DNA from: Candidatus Lutacidiplasma silvani
GTDB lineage: Archaea; Thermoplasmatota; Thermoplasmata; Lutacidiplasmatales; UBA184
Direction: 5' to 3'
Length of the DNA stretch: 64,000 nt
Assembly: GCA_022750295.1 (NCBI GenBank)
Contig: JAKIVZ010000006.1
Span: 1-64,000 of the forward strand
The position numbers were made by a program, and so were the translations under genes. The notes below the pieces were generated by a model. It made no database searches. It was not told the DNA's origin and saw only the letters and a list, made by a program, of their open reading frames with translations. Numbering within the stretch: the first letter of the stretch is position 1; each line of letters opens with the position of its first letter. Below, one piece after another: positions 33,863 to 42,352 of the stretch.

Positions 33863-34837
33863 TTACGCGAGGGCGGCGGCCTCGCCGTCGGCGGGGCCCA
33901 ATCCCGGCAGGAACCGGTCGACCCCCGTCGGAGAGCCGAGGAGAACGACCTTCGACTCGGGGGATTCGTCCAGGCGCCGGTAGCCGGTCCGGGTCGCAAG
34001 CTGGCCGGCGAATTCGCGGATCTCGCCATGCGACGGGACGTGGGAGCGGCCGAGCCGCTGCCGGGATCGGCCCATGTACACGTAGCCTTTCGGCTCCACG
34101 AAATCGGGCCGGGCGGTGAGGTCGAGCTCGGCGTACTGGTCGACCCATCCGAGGTTCCAGCCGCGGACGAGCGTGTGACGGACCACCCGGCGGGTCCGGA
34201 GCGACCGGACGATCTCGAGCGATTCGAGGAGCCGGTCCCACGCGTGGACGTCGCTCGGCGCCGTCAGGCGCCGGAACACTTCCGCGTTGGGGGCGGTGAC
34301 GCTGACGTAGAGCTGGGTCGGGAGCGGGTCCATCGCCCGCAGCGCGTCCGGGTTGGTCCCGTTGGTGACCAGGAACGTCGTGATCCCCCGTTCCGCGCAG
34401 AGCGCGAGGAATCGGTTCATCTTGGGGTAGAGTGTCGGCTCGCCGGTCAGGGAGATGGCCACGTGCCGGGGGGCCTGCGATTCCGCCCATCGGGCCGGGT
34501 CGACCGTCCCCTCGCCCTTGAACCCGGACAGGATCCGGCGCTGGGCCTCGATCGAGCGGTCGAGGAGGACCTCCGGGTCGTCGTACTCGGTCATCATCAC
34601 GTCGTTCTCCCACCCCTGGCTCCGCCAGCAGAACCGGCAGTGGAGGTTGCACGAGTCGATCGCCGGCGACATCTGCAGGCACCGGTGGCTCTCGATCCCG
34701 TAGAAGCGCCCCTTGTAGCAGTCCCGGCCCTGCGTCAGCGATTGCCGGGTCCAGTAGCAGAGCTTGACCGCGCTGTGGCGGCCGGTCAGCTGGTACCCCT
34801 GCCCCATCAGGCCGGAGTTGAGGTCCTGGTCCCCCAT
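33863..34837 (-). CDS. taw1: 4-demethylwyosine synthase Taw1 (radical SAM)
   Basis: The 324-residue radical SAM enzyme matches archaeal TYW1/Taw1, which condenses pyruvate with m1G37 of tRNA-Phe to form 4-demethylwyosine. The radical SAM cluster is C63-x3-C67-x2-C70 (CNLHCRFC). The second cluster's three cysteines are also present (C27, C40, C53 in KLCYW, RDCYK, HRCLQ). ISLTGEPTLYPKMNRF and FLVTNGTNPDAL are family motifs. Length is normal. Other wyosine genes are not nearby. Confidence 0.95.
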   Translation of the reverse strand: MGDQDLNSGLMGQGYQLTGRHSAVKLCYWTRQSLTQGRDCYKGRFYGIESHRCLQMSPAIDSCNLHCRFCWRSQGWENDVMMTEYDDPEVLLDRSIEAQRRILSGFKGEGTVDPARWAESQAPRHVAISLTGEPTLYPKMNRFLALCAERGITTFLVTNGTNPDALRAMDPLPTQLYVSVTAPNAEVFRRLTAPSDVHAWDRLLESLEIVRSLRTRRVVRHTLVRGWNLGWVDQYAELDLTARPDFVEPKGYVYMGRSRQRLGRSHVPSHGEIREFAGQLATRTGYRRLDESPESKVVLLGSPTGVDRFLPGLGPADGEAAALA

Positions 34838-34907
34838 CGACGCCGTCCCACGCCCCTCCCGGCTCTTAACGTTCTAACCCGGCTAGGGGACCGAGGAGCC
34901 GCCATCG

Positions 34908-36185
34908 ATGGCCGAACGGGGACCGGTCGGACCGACGAGCGAGGGGGGGTTCCCGGCCGGTCTGCGGCCGGTCGCGCTCGGCGCCGGCTTCCGCGCGTTC
35001 GGGCTCTCGATGATCGGCCCGTTCCTCGCGCTCTACCTGCACAACATCCTCAGCGTCGGATACGCGGAGATCGGCGTGATCGTCGCCGCCGTCGCAATCC
35101 CCCCGCTGTTCCTCGGGGGGCTCGGCGGCCTCCTCGCCGACCGGGTCGGACGGCGACGGCTCTACCTGGTTTCCCTCTTCATCGAAGGGCTCGCGCTCCT
35201 CGTCGGCGGCGTGGCGATGGACCTCCACGCGTTCGTCGGGGTCCTCATCGCGTTCGGGGTCTCCGGCGTCGGGGGGAGCATCGCGGGGCCGGCGCTCTCG
35301 GCGTACGTGAGCGACCTGACCACGGGGTCGTCGCGGACCCGGGCGTTCACGTGGCTCCGCGTCGGATGGAACGTCGGGTTCGCGCTCGGGACCGCGGTGG
35401 GCGGGGTCCTGCTGGTGTTCCTCGGGTTCGCCCCGGTCGCCTGGGGGGCGGGGGCGGCGACCCTCGTCGGAGCGACCTACCTCGCGCTTTCGCTCGCCCC
35501 TTCGCCGTACGACGTTCGTCTCGCGGCGGCGGGATCGCCGGACGCGGCGCCCGTCGCCCGGCCGGGGTCGATGGCGAACAGCCTAGGGATCCTCCGGCGG
35601 GACCACGCCTTCCTGCTGTTCTGCCTCGCGTTTGCGCTCGCCGACGTGACGATCAACCAGTGGAACGTCACGTTCTCGCTGTTCGTCTCCGGACCCCTCC
35701 ACCTGCCGTACTCGTACCTGGGACTCGGGTTCGCCGTCAACGGTCTCGTGGTCGTCTTCGGCCAGGTGCCGACGACCCAGCTCGCCATCGGTCGGCGTCA
35801 CACCTCGCTCGCCGCGCTCGGGATCGTCGCCTACTCGCTCGCGTTCCTGGCGCTCGGATTCGACGCGCTCGTCCCGGTGGCGGTCGTCGCGGTGTTCTTC
35901 GGAGCGGTCGTCCTCCTCACGCTCGGGGAGAACCTGACCTCGATCCCGTTCACCACGCTGCCGTCGAACGCCGCCCCCCCGACGGAGATCGGGGCGTACA
36001 ACGGGGTGTTCGGCACGATCGGCGGCCTCGGGACGCTCCTCGCCCTCGTGGTCGGCGGCGCGGCGCTGGCCACGATCCGGAACCCCGTCGAGCTCTGGGT
36101 CGTGCTCTGCGCCCCCGGCGTCCCGGCGATCCTGCTCTTCCTCTACGCGGGGCGACGGCTCCCTACGTCGTCGAACCGAGCATGA
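34908..36185 (+). CDS. MFS transporter (12-TM)
   Basis: The 425-residue protein has ~12 hydrophobic segments and the MFS motif A in the loop after TM2 (GGLLADRVGRRRLYLV). A Pro/Ala-rich central loop (~200-225) joins the halves. An early Arg in FRAFGLSMIGPFLALYLHN fits drug or sugar exporters of the MDR type. Substrate is unknown. A TATA-like CTTAACGTTCTAAC and an SD-like GAGGAGC precede the ATG. Its 3' end overlaps the convergent copper ATPase gene by 23 bases. Confidence 0.85.
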   Translation: MAERGPVGPTSEGGFPAGLRPVALGAGFRAFGLSMIGPFLALYLHNILSVGYAEIGVIVAAVAIPPLFLGGLGGLLADRVGRRRLYLVSLFIEGLALLVGGVAMDLHAFVGVLIAFGVSGVGGSIAGPALSAYVSDLTTGSSRTRAFTWLRVGWNVGFALGTAVGGVLLVFLGFAPVAWGAGAATLVGATYLALSLAPSPYDVRLAAAGSPDAAPVARPGSMANSLGILRRDHAFLLFCLAFALADVTINQWNVTFSLFVSGPLHLPYSYLGLGFAVNGLVVVFGQVPTTQLAIGRRHTSLAALGIVAYSLAFLALGFDALVPVAVVAVFFGAVVLLTLGENLTSIPFTTLPSNAAPPTEIGAYNGVFGTIGGLGTLLALVVGGAALATIRNPVELWVVLCAPGVPAILLFLYAGRRLPTSSNRA

Positions 36186-38262
36186 GCGACGGGCTCGGAC
36201 CGGCGAGACGGACCGTCCGGAGCGTCAGCGAGTTGACGACGACCGACGTCGAGGAGAGCGCCATGGCCAGCGCGCCGACGACCGGAAGGACCGCATAGAC
36301 CCCAAACCCGAACCAGGGTACCAGCGCCCCCGCGGCGATCGGGAGGAGGACGAGGTTGTACCCCACCGCCCAGGTCAGGTTCTGCCGGACCTTCCGGACC
36401 GTCGCGCGGGCCAGACCCACCGCCGCCGGCACCCCGGCGAACTCGCCGCGGACGAGGAGGACCCCTCCCGCCTCACGGGCCACTTCGGTCCCCGTGCCGA
36501 TGGCGATCCCGACGTCGGCCGCCAGCAGCGCGCCGGCGTCGTTGATGCCGTCGCCGACGAACCCGACGACCCGCCCCTCCCGCTGGCGGGCCGCGACGAG
36601 GTCCCGCTTCGCCCCCGGCGTCTGCTCCGAGTGGACGAGGGAGATCCCCGCGGTCGCCGCCGCGGCCCGGGCGGCGCCCGGGCGGTCCCCGGTGACCAGC
36701 TCGACCCGAATCCCCTCTCGGGCGAGGGCCGCGATCGCGGTCGGCACTCCGGGGGCGACCGGGTCGACGAACGCGATGGCGCCGAGGAACGTTCCGGAGT
36801 ACCGCACGAACGACACGGTCTCGCCGCCCGCGTCCGCCTCGGTCAGGAGGGCCACGGCCCACGGGTCGGCGGGGGGACCGGCGACCCGTCGCCCGAACTC
36901 CACGGTGCCCCCTCCGACCACCCCGAACGCGCCCAGCCCGCTCTCGAAGCGGAGCGCCTCCGCGGGGGCGAGCGGGATCCCCCGGCCCCGGGCGTACTCG
37001 ACCGTCGCGCGGCCCAGCGGATGGTCGCTCCCGACCGAGACGGCCGACGCGAGGCCCACGACGGTGGCTTCGGCGACCCCCGGCGCCGCCACGACACGCC
37101 GGACCGTTGGCCGACCGAGGGTGATCGTGCCGGTCTTGTCCACGAGAAGACAGTCGACCTCCGCGAGGCGCCCGATCGTCTCCTCGCCGCGGAAGAGGAT
37201 CCCCATCTCGGCGGCCCGGCCGGCCCCCAGCGAAATCGCCGCCGGAGTGGCAATGCCGAACGCGCAGGGGCACGCGGTGATGGCGACCGTCACGAACACC
37301 AGGAGGGCGACGGGGAGGGGCGCGTGGCCGAACGCGGCCCACGCCACGGCGGCCCCGACGGCGAACACGAGGACCGCCGGGGCGAACCCCGATGCGATCC
37401 GGTCGGCGAGCCGACGGAGCGGCATCCGGTTCGCCTCGGCGTCGGTGACGAGCCGGCCGACCTCGCCCAGGAACGACGACGGCCCCACGGCGGTCACGAC
37501 CACGTCGAGGACCCCGTCGCCGTTCCGAGTTCCTCCGACGACCCGGTCGCTCGGCGACTTTGGGACGGGCGCGCTCTCGCCCGTCACAACGGCTTCCTCG
37601 GCCCACGAAGCGCCGGTCCGGACCGTCCCGTCGGCCGGGAACCTCGCGTGGGGTCGGACCCGGAGCACATCCCCGGCCGACACGAGGTCGAGCGCCACGA
37701 GCGACTCTCGGCCGTCCTCCATCCGGGTCGCCGTGGCGGGCAGGAGGTCCCGGAGGGCACGGAGGACGGCCGAAGCACGGGACCGGGTCCGCTGCTCGAG
37801 ATAGTTCCCGGTGAGGATCAGGGCGAGAATGAGCGAGGAGGCGTCAAAGTAGAGCGACGGGGGGAGGCGGCCCGGGAGAACGACGACCGCGGCGCTGTAT
37901 CCGAACGCGGCCGTCGTGGCGACCGCGACCAGAAGGTCCATGTTGCCAATGCGGCTCCGGAGCGCGTCCCACGTCCCCCGGTAGAACGTCCGGCCGGCGT
38001 ACCCCTGCACGATGGCCGCGAGCCCGAGGGCGACGATCGGCCATTCCGGGAACGGAGCCGTGTAGGTGAGGAGCGCGACGACGGCGGCGAGCGGCCATGC
38101 GACCGCGAGCTGCCGGGCGAGCCGCGCGCGGTGGGCCTCGGGCTGGGCGAACGATTCCCGGCACGATTCGGCACAAAAGTAGTACGTCCGATTTTCGCGG
38201 ACCAACGACAGCGTCGACGTACGCGGGTCGACGTACATCCCGCAGACCGGGTCGGTCGCCAA
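36163..38262 (-). CDS. copA: copper-exporting P1B-type ATPase with N-terminal YHS domain
   Basis: The 699-residue protein starts with a YHS/TRASH metal-binding domain (DPVCGM with YYFCAESC, residues 4-~40) instead of the usual HMA domain, followed by eight membrane segments. The transport site is C331-P-C333 (ITACPCAFG). The phosphorylated Asp is D375 (DKTGT), GSDHPLG is the nucleotide-binding HP motif and GDGINDA closes the P domain. YN in TM7 and MxxSS in TM8 (ALAMALSSTSVVVN) fit the Cu+ (P1B-1) class. The start appears to be TTG 38262. The 51-residue YHS protein upstream is probably its metallochaperone. An 11-bp motif upstream is shared with that gene. Confidence 0.93.
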   Translation of the reverse strand: MATDPVCGMYVDPRTSTLSLVRENRTYYFCAESCRESFAQPEAHRARLARQLAVAWPLAAVVALLTYTAPFPEWPIVALGLAAIVQGYAGRTFYRGTWDALRSRIGNMDLLVAVATTAAFGYSAAVVVLPGRLPPSLYFDASSLILALILTGNYLEQRTRSRASAVLRALRDLLPATATRMEDGRESLVALDLVSAGDVLRVRPHARFPADGTVRTGASWAEEAVVTGESAPVPKSPSDRVVGGTRNGDGVLDVVVTAVGPSSFLGEVGRLVTDAEANRMPLRRLADRIASGFAPAVLVFAVGAAVAWAAFGHAPLPVALLVFVTVAITACPCAFGIATPAAISLGAGRAAEMGILFRGEETIGRLAEVDCLLVDKTGTITLGRPTVRRVVAAPGVAEATVVGLASAVSVGSDHPLGRATVEYARGRGIPLAPAEALRFESGLGAFGVVGGGTVEFGRRVAGPPADPWAVALLTEADAGGETVSFVRYSGTFLGAIAFVDPVAPGVPTAIAALAREGIRVELVTGDRPGAARAAAATAGISLVHSEQTPGAKRDLVAARQREGRVVGFVGDGINDAGALLAADVGIAIGTGTEVAREAGGVLLVRGEFAGVPAAVGLARATVRKVRQNLTWAVGYNLVLLPIAAGALVPWFGFGVYAVLPVVGALAMALSSTSVVVNSLTLRTVRLAGPSPSLMLGSTT

Positions 38263-38288
38263 CGGCCCCCTTCGAGCTCCCGGGGATT

Positions 38289-38299
38289 CGGGGGACTAC
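38289..38299 (-). promoter_or_regulatory. GTAGTCCCCCG motif upstream of copA
   Basis: On the minus strand GTAGTCCCCCG ends 27 bases before the copA start. The identical 11-mer ends 26 bases before the YHS gene (38477-38487). This copy includes the TAG stop of the YHS gene. Equal spacing suggests a shared control element, possibly copper-responsive. Confidence 0.5.
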
Positions 38300-38451
38300 C
38301 CCGACCGGGCGGGACGGGCGGACCGGCGACGCTCGAACTCGGTCCGGCAGGCGACGGCGCAGAAGTAGACCGTCTCGCCGTCGTACGTCCCCTTCGCCGC
38401 CGCCCGCTCGGCCTCGATCGTCATCCCGCAAACGGGGTCCTGGACCTTCAT
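38296..38451 (-). CDS. YHS-domain metal-binding protein (putative copper chaperone)
   Basis: The 51-residue protein is a single YHS/TRASH domain: DPVCGMTI near the start and YFCAVACRTEF, giving the C...CxxxC metal-binding set also seen at the N-terminus of the ATPase downstream. The tail is basic (RRRSARPARSG). Its stop is 33 bases before the copA start, so the genes form one copper-handling unit. The 11-bp motif GTAGTCCCCCG precedes it at the same distance as before copA. Confidence 0.85.
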   Translation of the reverse strand: MKVQDPVCGMTIEAERAAAKGTYDGETVYFCAVACRTEFERRRSARPARSG

Positions 38452-38476
38452 CGCGTACGCCCCGGCCCGACGAGCC

Positions 38477-38487
38477 CGGGGGACTAC
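38477..38487 (-). promoter_or_regulatory. GTAGTCCCCCG motif upstream of the YHS gene
   Basis: Minus-strand GTAGTCCCCCG lies 26-36 bases before the ATG at 38451, the place of a TATA/operator region. It is identical to the element before copA. The preceding bases (TTTGCGTATCGTCAT) are relatively AT-rich and may hold the TATA box. Confidence 0.5.
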
Positions 38488-38569
38488 ATGACGATACGCA
38501 AACCTGCGGGCCACCGGCTCCTCCGGCGCCGACGCAACTCCTAAAGACCCCCTCGATATCCGAACGTTC

Positions 38570-38896
38570 GTGGTCGCCTCGCTCACCCCGGAAGCCGCCG
38601 CGCAGTTGCTGAAGGACCACCCGCAGGAGTACGTCCTCCTCGACGTCCGCGAGCCGGACGAGCGGGAGGTGGCCGCGATCGAACCGTCGCTCCACATCCC
38701 GATGAACGACGTGCCGACGCGGCTCGCCGAGATCCCCAAGGACAAGAAGCTCATTCTCTACTGCCATCACGGGAGCCGCTCGATGATGGTCGCCGGCTAC
38801 CTCCACGGCGCCGGCTACCCCTCGCTCTCGAATCTGGATGGAGGGATCGACGCCTGGTCCCGGAAGGTCGACCCGTCGATCCCGCGGTACTCCTAG
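38570..38896 (+). CDS. rhodanese-like sulfurtransferase
   Basis: The 108-residue protein is a single rhodanese domain: VLLDVREPDEREVAAI, the active-site loop LYCHHGSRS with its catalytic Cys, and YPSLSNLDGGIDAW. It would carry persulfide sulfur for sulfur transfer or detoxification. GTG 38570 follows a TATA-like CTAAAGA (38541-38547) by ~27 bases. It is divergent from the copper locus and upstream of an ABC exporter. Confidence 0.9.
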   Translation: MVASLTPEAAAQLLKDHPQEYVLLDVREPDEREVAAIEPSLHIPMNDVPTRLAEIPKDKKLILYCHHGSRSMMVAGYLHGAGYPSLSNLDGGIDAWSRKVDPSIPRYS

Positions 38897-38957
38897 GCCC
38901 CGGTCGCTCACCGGTCGTGCGCTCGCCCGATATCGTCCGCCAGCCTCGGAGGTCCGG

Positions 38958-39956
38958 ATGAGCGGGCCTCTCGCCCCGACCCCGAGCGGGCCGGCTCCGG
39001 TCCTCCTCGCCCGCGGCGTCGGGAAGGTGTATCAGAGTCGCGGCGCGGCCGGCGGCCCTCGGGTCGCGAACCACGACCTCCACCTGCGGCTCGACGCCGG
39101 CGAGGTCGTCGCCCTCCTGGGTCCCAACGGCGCCGGGAAGACGACGTTCCTCCGCCAGGTCGCGGGCCAGCTCCTTCCGACCTCGGGGTCGATCGTGGTC
39201 GCGGGCGTCGACATCGTCGCCGAGCCGCTCGAGGCGAAGCGGTTCCTCTCCGTCATCCCGCAGGAGTGCCAACCGATGCAGGAGCTGACGGTCGAGGAAC
39301 AGATCCGCGGGTTCGCCCGATTGAAGGGGGTCCCGGCCGCGTCGCTCGATGCGACCGTGGAGGAGATCCTCCGCGATGTCGGCCTGGTCGCCGAGCGGGG
39401 ACAGATCGTCCGGGAACTTTCGGGTGGCTTCAAGCGGCGAGTCCTGATCGCCGTCGCCATGGCCTCGGCGACGCCGCGGCTCATGCTCCTCGACGAACCG
39501 ACCACCGGACTCGACCCCGAAGCCCGCCGGCAGGTCTGGTCGGTCATCCGCGGCCTCCGCCGGCGCGGCCTCGGGATCCTCCTCACGACCCACTACATCG
39601 AGGAGGCCGAGATCCTCGCCGACCGGGTCGTCATCATCTCCGGGGGTCGGTTCACGGTGAGCGGCACCGTCGAGGAGATCCGCAATCGGCTCCCGTATCG
39701 CGGGCGCCTCATCGTCCTCCGGGCCGACCGGTTGACGGCCGCCGGAGCGGAGGCGGTCCGCGCCCTCGAAACCCGGTGGCGCGTCACCCTGCGCGAGCCG
39801 TCGACGATCTGGTTCGAGGTCCCGGACCCGTTCGACCGGGACACGGTCGGCGAGCTCGCCCGCCTCGCTTCGCTCGGGGTCCAGGCGTCGCTGCGGCCGG
39901 TCTCGCTCGAGGACGCATACTTGACGGTCGTCGGGACCCCGGAGGCGCTCGTATGA
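38958..39956 (+). CDS. ABC transporter ATP-binding protein
   Basis: The 332-residue ATPase has Walker A GPNGAGKTTF (from residue 55), the Q-loop VIPQECQPM, signature LSGGFKRRVLIA, Walker B LMLLDEPTTGLDPEA and the H-switch LLTTHYIEEA. The C-terminal ~110 residues form the extra domain common in DrrA/NodI/CcmA-like exporters. A strong Shine-Dalgarno GGAGGT lies 5 bases before ATG 38958. Its stop overlaps the permease start (ATGA). Confidence 0.92.
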   Translation: MSGPLAPTPSGPAPVLLARGVGKVYQSRGAAGGPRVANHDLHLRLDAGEVVALLGPNGAGKTTFLRQVAGQLLPTSGSIVVAGVDIVAEPLEAKRFLSVIPQECQPMQELTVEEQIRGFARLKGVPAASLDATVEEILRDVGLVAERGQIVRELSGGFKRRVLIAVAMASATPRLMLLDEPTTGLDPEARRQVWSVIRGLRRRGLGILLTTHYIEEAEILADRVVIISGGRFTVSGTVEEIRNRLPYRGRLIVLRADRLTAAGAEAVRALETRWRVTLREPSTIWFEVPDPFDRDTVGELARLASLGVQASLRPVSLEDAYLTVVGTPEALV

Positions 39957-40690
39957 TGACGACCGTCCGCCAGATCGGGGTGGCGACGTCGATGACCCTC
40001 CGGGCCACCTTCCGCGAACTGGGGGCGATCCTCGGATTCGTCGTCCTGTTCCCGCTGGCCTTCCTGTTCTTCCTCGGCGCGATCGTCCAGCACGACCTCC
40101 GGACGCAGGTCGTCGTCGGGGCGATCATGATGGAGATGGCGCTCCTCAACGTGAACGTCGTCGGCCAATCGATCGGCGCCGACAAGGAGAGCAAGCTCTA
40201 CGACCTCTGGGTCTCGCTCCCGGCGTCGCCCGTCGTCTACGTCACCTCGATCGCCCTCTCGCTCCTTCCGTTCTCGCTGCTGTCCGCCGTGCTCACCCTC
40301 ACCGTCGGGGCGATCGCGTTCGGCGTCTCGATCCCGCTCGCCCTCGTGCCGTGGCTCCTCCTCGGGTTCCTCCTCGTCTGGGCTTCGACGCTCGGGATCG
40401 GGTTTGCGATCGGGGTGTTCGGGCGGACCCCCCGCCAGATCAACCAGATCGCCCAGTTCGTCGGGATCGTGATGACGTTCTTCGCCCCGGTGTTCTACCC
40501 GGTCACGATCCTGCCGGAGCCGATCCGGATCATCGCGTACCTTTGGCCGATCACTTGGGGGACGGTCCTCCTGACCGGGCTCCTGGCCGCCAACGCCACC
40601 ACGGTCCTCGAGGCGACCGGCGTCCTCGCGGGATTCGCGCTCGGCTCGGTCGTGCTGATCGGCCGGGGGATCCGGTGGCGGCAGACGTGA
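39953..40690 (+). CDS. ABC-2 type permease
   Basis: The 245-residue protein has six hydrophobic segments and the ABC-2 family pattern: ADKESKLYDLWVSLPASPVVYVTS between TM2 and TM3, and PVFYPVTILPEPIRIIAYLWPITW near the end. It pairs with the ATPase in front through an ATGA overlap. Such exporters move drugs, lipids or polysaccharides outward; the cargo is not evident. Confidence 0.9.
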   Translation: MMTTVRQIGVATSMTLRATFRELGAILGFVVLFPLAFLFFLGAIVQHDLRTQVVVGAIMMEMALLNVNVVGQSIGADKESKLYDLWVSLPASPVVYVTSIALSLLPFSLLSAVLTLTVGAIAFGVSIPLALVPWLLLGFLLVWASTLGIGFAIGVFGRTPRQINQIAQFVGIVMTFFAPVFYPVTILPEPIRIIAYLWPITWGTVLLTGLLAANATTVLEATGVLAGFALGSVVLIGRGIRWRQT

Positions 40691-40720
40691 GCGTCCCGGC
40701 GTCGCCCGGGCGATTCTCGG

Positions 40721-41053
40721 CTACGGAGTCCGGTGGCGGTCCCGCCCCTCGAACATCTCGGTGAAGCCGCGCATCTTCCAGTACGTGTTCAGGAACTCCT
40801 GCCCGCGGGCGGTGATGTCGTACGTGACGAACCCGTCCTGCGGCCGTACTTCGAGGAGGCCGAGGGCCGCGAGCCGTTCGACCGCGGACCGGAGGCGGTC
40901 GACGGGCATCCCCGCGCCGTACGAGATCCGCGTGATCCGGCCGGTCCCTTCGTGGCGCTTGACGACCTCGAGGATCGTGGCATAGAGGTCGGACTGCTCG
41001 CGACGCCGGTTGACCGCCGGGCGGGTCGGACGTTCGGGGGCGGGGCCGGTCAC
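40721..41053 (-). CDS. small winged-helix DNA-binding protein
   Basis: The 110-residue protein contains a winged helix typical of small archaeal regulators (COG3432-like): DLYATILEVVKRHEGTGRITRISYGAGMPVDRLRSAVERLAALGLLEV followed by the wing FVTYDITARGQEFLNTY. The C-terminal helix may dimerise. GTG 41053 is 3 bases after the bactofilin-like gene stop, so the two are co-transcribed. Target genes are unknown; the operon partner or divergent uracil-DNA glycosylase are candidates. Confidence 0.8.
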   Translation of the reverse strand: MTGPAPERPTRPAVNRRREQSDLYATILEVVKRHEGTGRITRISYGAGMPVDRLRSAVERLAALGLLEVRPQDGFVTYDITARGQEFLNTYWKMRGFTEMFEGRDRHRTP

Positions 41054-41056
41054 GGC

Positions 41057-42280
41057 TCACACCGGGGGCGTGGGCCGGGTCGCCACGCGTCGCGGGGGCC
41101 GGTCGACCTTCGCACTTCCGTCGATCCGGAGGTCGCGGACGTACTCGATCGTCCCGACCCGGGCCCCCGAGGCGACCTGCACCTCGTCGGCGCCGACGTA
41201 CTCCACGTGGGCGTCCGGACCGACGTCGACCGAGCCGCCGAAGACGCTCTCGGCGGTGGCGCCCCGACCGATCCGGATCCGTTCCGCGATCAGCGCTCCT
41301 TGCACGGAGCAGTTCCGTCCCACCGCGATCCTCACCGCGCGCAGCCCCTGCTCGGTCCGGATCCGTCCACCGACCTCCACGTCGGTCGCGACGGTCGCCC
41401 CGCGGGCAACGAACTCCCCGCCGATCTCGAGGGAGCCCGCGGCGACCCTGCCGGTCACGGTCGCCTGGCCGCCGACCTCGAGCCGGTCGGTGAGCGTGAG
41501 ATTCCCGCCCGCCCAGAATCGGCCCCCGACGTCGACCCGGTCGCCCTCGGCATCCCCCTCGATCTCGGCGATCCCACCGACGGAAAGTCGAGAGAACTGG
41601 AACGCGCCGACGACCCGCAGCACGCCGCCGACGTCGACCTTCTTGCCGGCGCCCCCGCCCTCCAGGGTCGCGGCCCCCCCGACCTCCAGGTCGCCGAAGA
41701 CGAGTCGACCGGTCGCGGAGAACTTCCCGCCGACCGCGATGCGGTCCCGGATCGTCCCGCCGCCGACCGTCCCGAGACCTCCGACCTCGAAGCGGGCGAG
41801 TTCGACGTCGCCCAGCGACGCCTGGCCGCCGACGCTGACCTCGCTCGCCTCGGTTCGCCCCCGGACTTCGGCCCGCCCTCCGACGCGCAGCGTCTCGCCG
41901 CGGACCGCCGCCTCGGCCAAGAGCCGACCCCCGACATCGAGGCGGCCGACGCTCGAATCGGCGTGGAGATGGAGCTCCTTGTCGACGTCGACCCGCGGGG
42001 CGGTGAGCGGACCAACCACCTCGAGGGTGCTGTGGTCCGCGTCGACCGCATCGTGGACCGTCAGCGAGCTCTCGAACCGGAGCCGGCTCTTCCGGGCCTG
42101 AAGGCGGCGACAGGTGAACGGGCCGCGGACGGTCGCATCTCCGGTGAACGTGGCGTCGCCGCGGACCGAGATCCCGGCGGGGGTTTCCGGCTCGATCGTC
42201 GCCCCGGGCTCGACGACGAGATTCCCCTCGACCGCCGTGAGCCGGGCCTGGCTCCCCTTCGGGATTCGGACGTCGCCCAT
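41057..42280 (-). CDS. bactofilin-like polymer-forming beta-helix protein
   Basis: The 407-residue protein is almost entirely short beta-strand repeats of 16-22 residues, most carrying xVGG (VSVGGQASL, FEVGGLGTV, IAVGGKFSA, LEVGGAATL, VDVGGVLRV, LSVGGIAEI, VDVGGRFWA, LEVGGQATV, LEIGGEFVA, VEVGGRIRT). This is the right-handed beta-helix of bactofilins, which polymerise into filaments. It is about two to three times longer than typical bacterial bactofilins and has no membrane segment. TATTAGAA (minus strand, 42310-42303) lies 26 bases before the ATG. It is followed by a small winged-helix gene. A cytoskeletal or scaffold role is inferred. Confidence 0.82.
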   Translation of the reverse strand: MGDVRIPKGSQARLTAVEGNLVVEPGATIEPETPAGISVRGDATFTGDATVRGPFTCRRLQARKSRLRFESSLTVHDAVDADHSTLEVVGPLTAPRVDVDKELHLHADSSVGRLDVGGRLLAEAAVRGETLRVGGRAEVRGRTEASEVSVGGQASLGDVELARFEVGGLGTVGGGTIRDRIAVGGKFSATGRLVFGDLEVGGAATLEGGGAGKKVDVGGVLRVVGAFQFSRLSVGGIAEIEGDAEGDRVDVGGRFWAGGNLTLTDRLEVGGQATVTGRVAAGSLEIGGEFVARGATVATDVEVGGRIRTEQGLRAVRIAVGRNCSVQGALIAERIRIGRGATAESVFGGSVDVGPDAHVEYVGADEVQVASGARVGTIEYVRDLRIDGSAKVDRPPRRVATRPTPPV

Positions 42281-42302
42281 CGACGGTCACGAGGTTCCCC
42301 CG

Positions 42303-42332
42303 TTCTAATAGGATAGGTCACTTCCGGTGACC
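42303..42332. promoter_or_regulatory. divergent promoter region with inverted repeat
   Basis: The minus-strand TATTAGAA (42310-42303) serves the bactofilin-like gene. GGTCAC-TTCCG-GTGACC (42316-42332) is a perfect 6-bp-arm inverted repeat between it and the UDGb gene, 20 bases before that ATG. It may be an operator, perhaps for the winged-helix protein of the same locus. Confidence 0.45.
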
Positions 42333-42352
42333 GCGAGGAGCGAACTCCGCCG

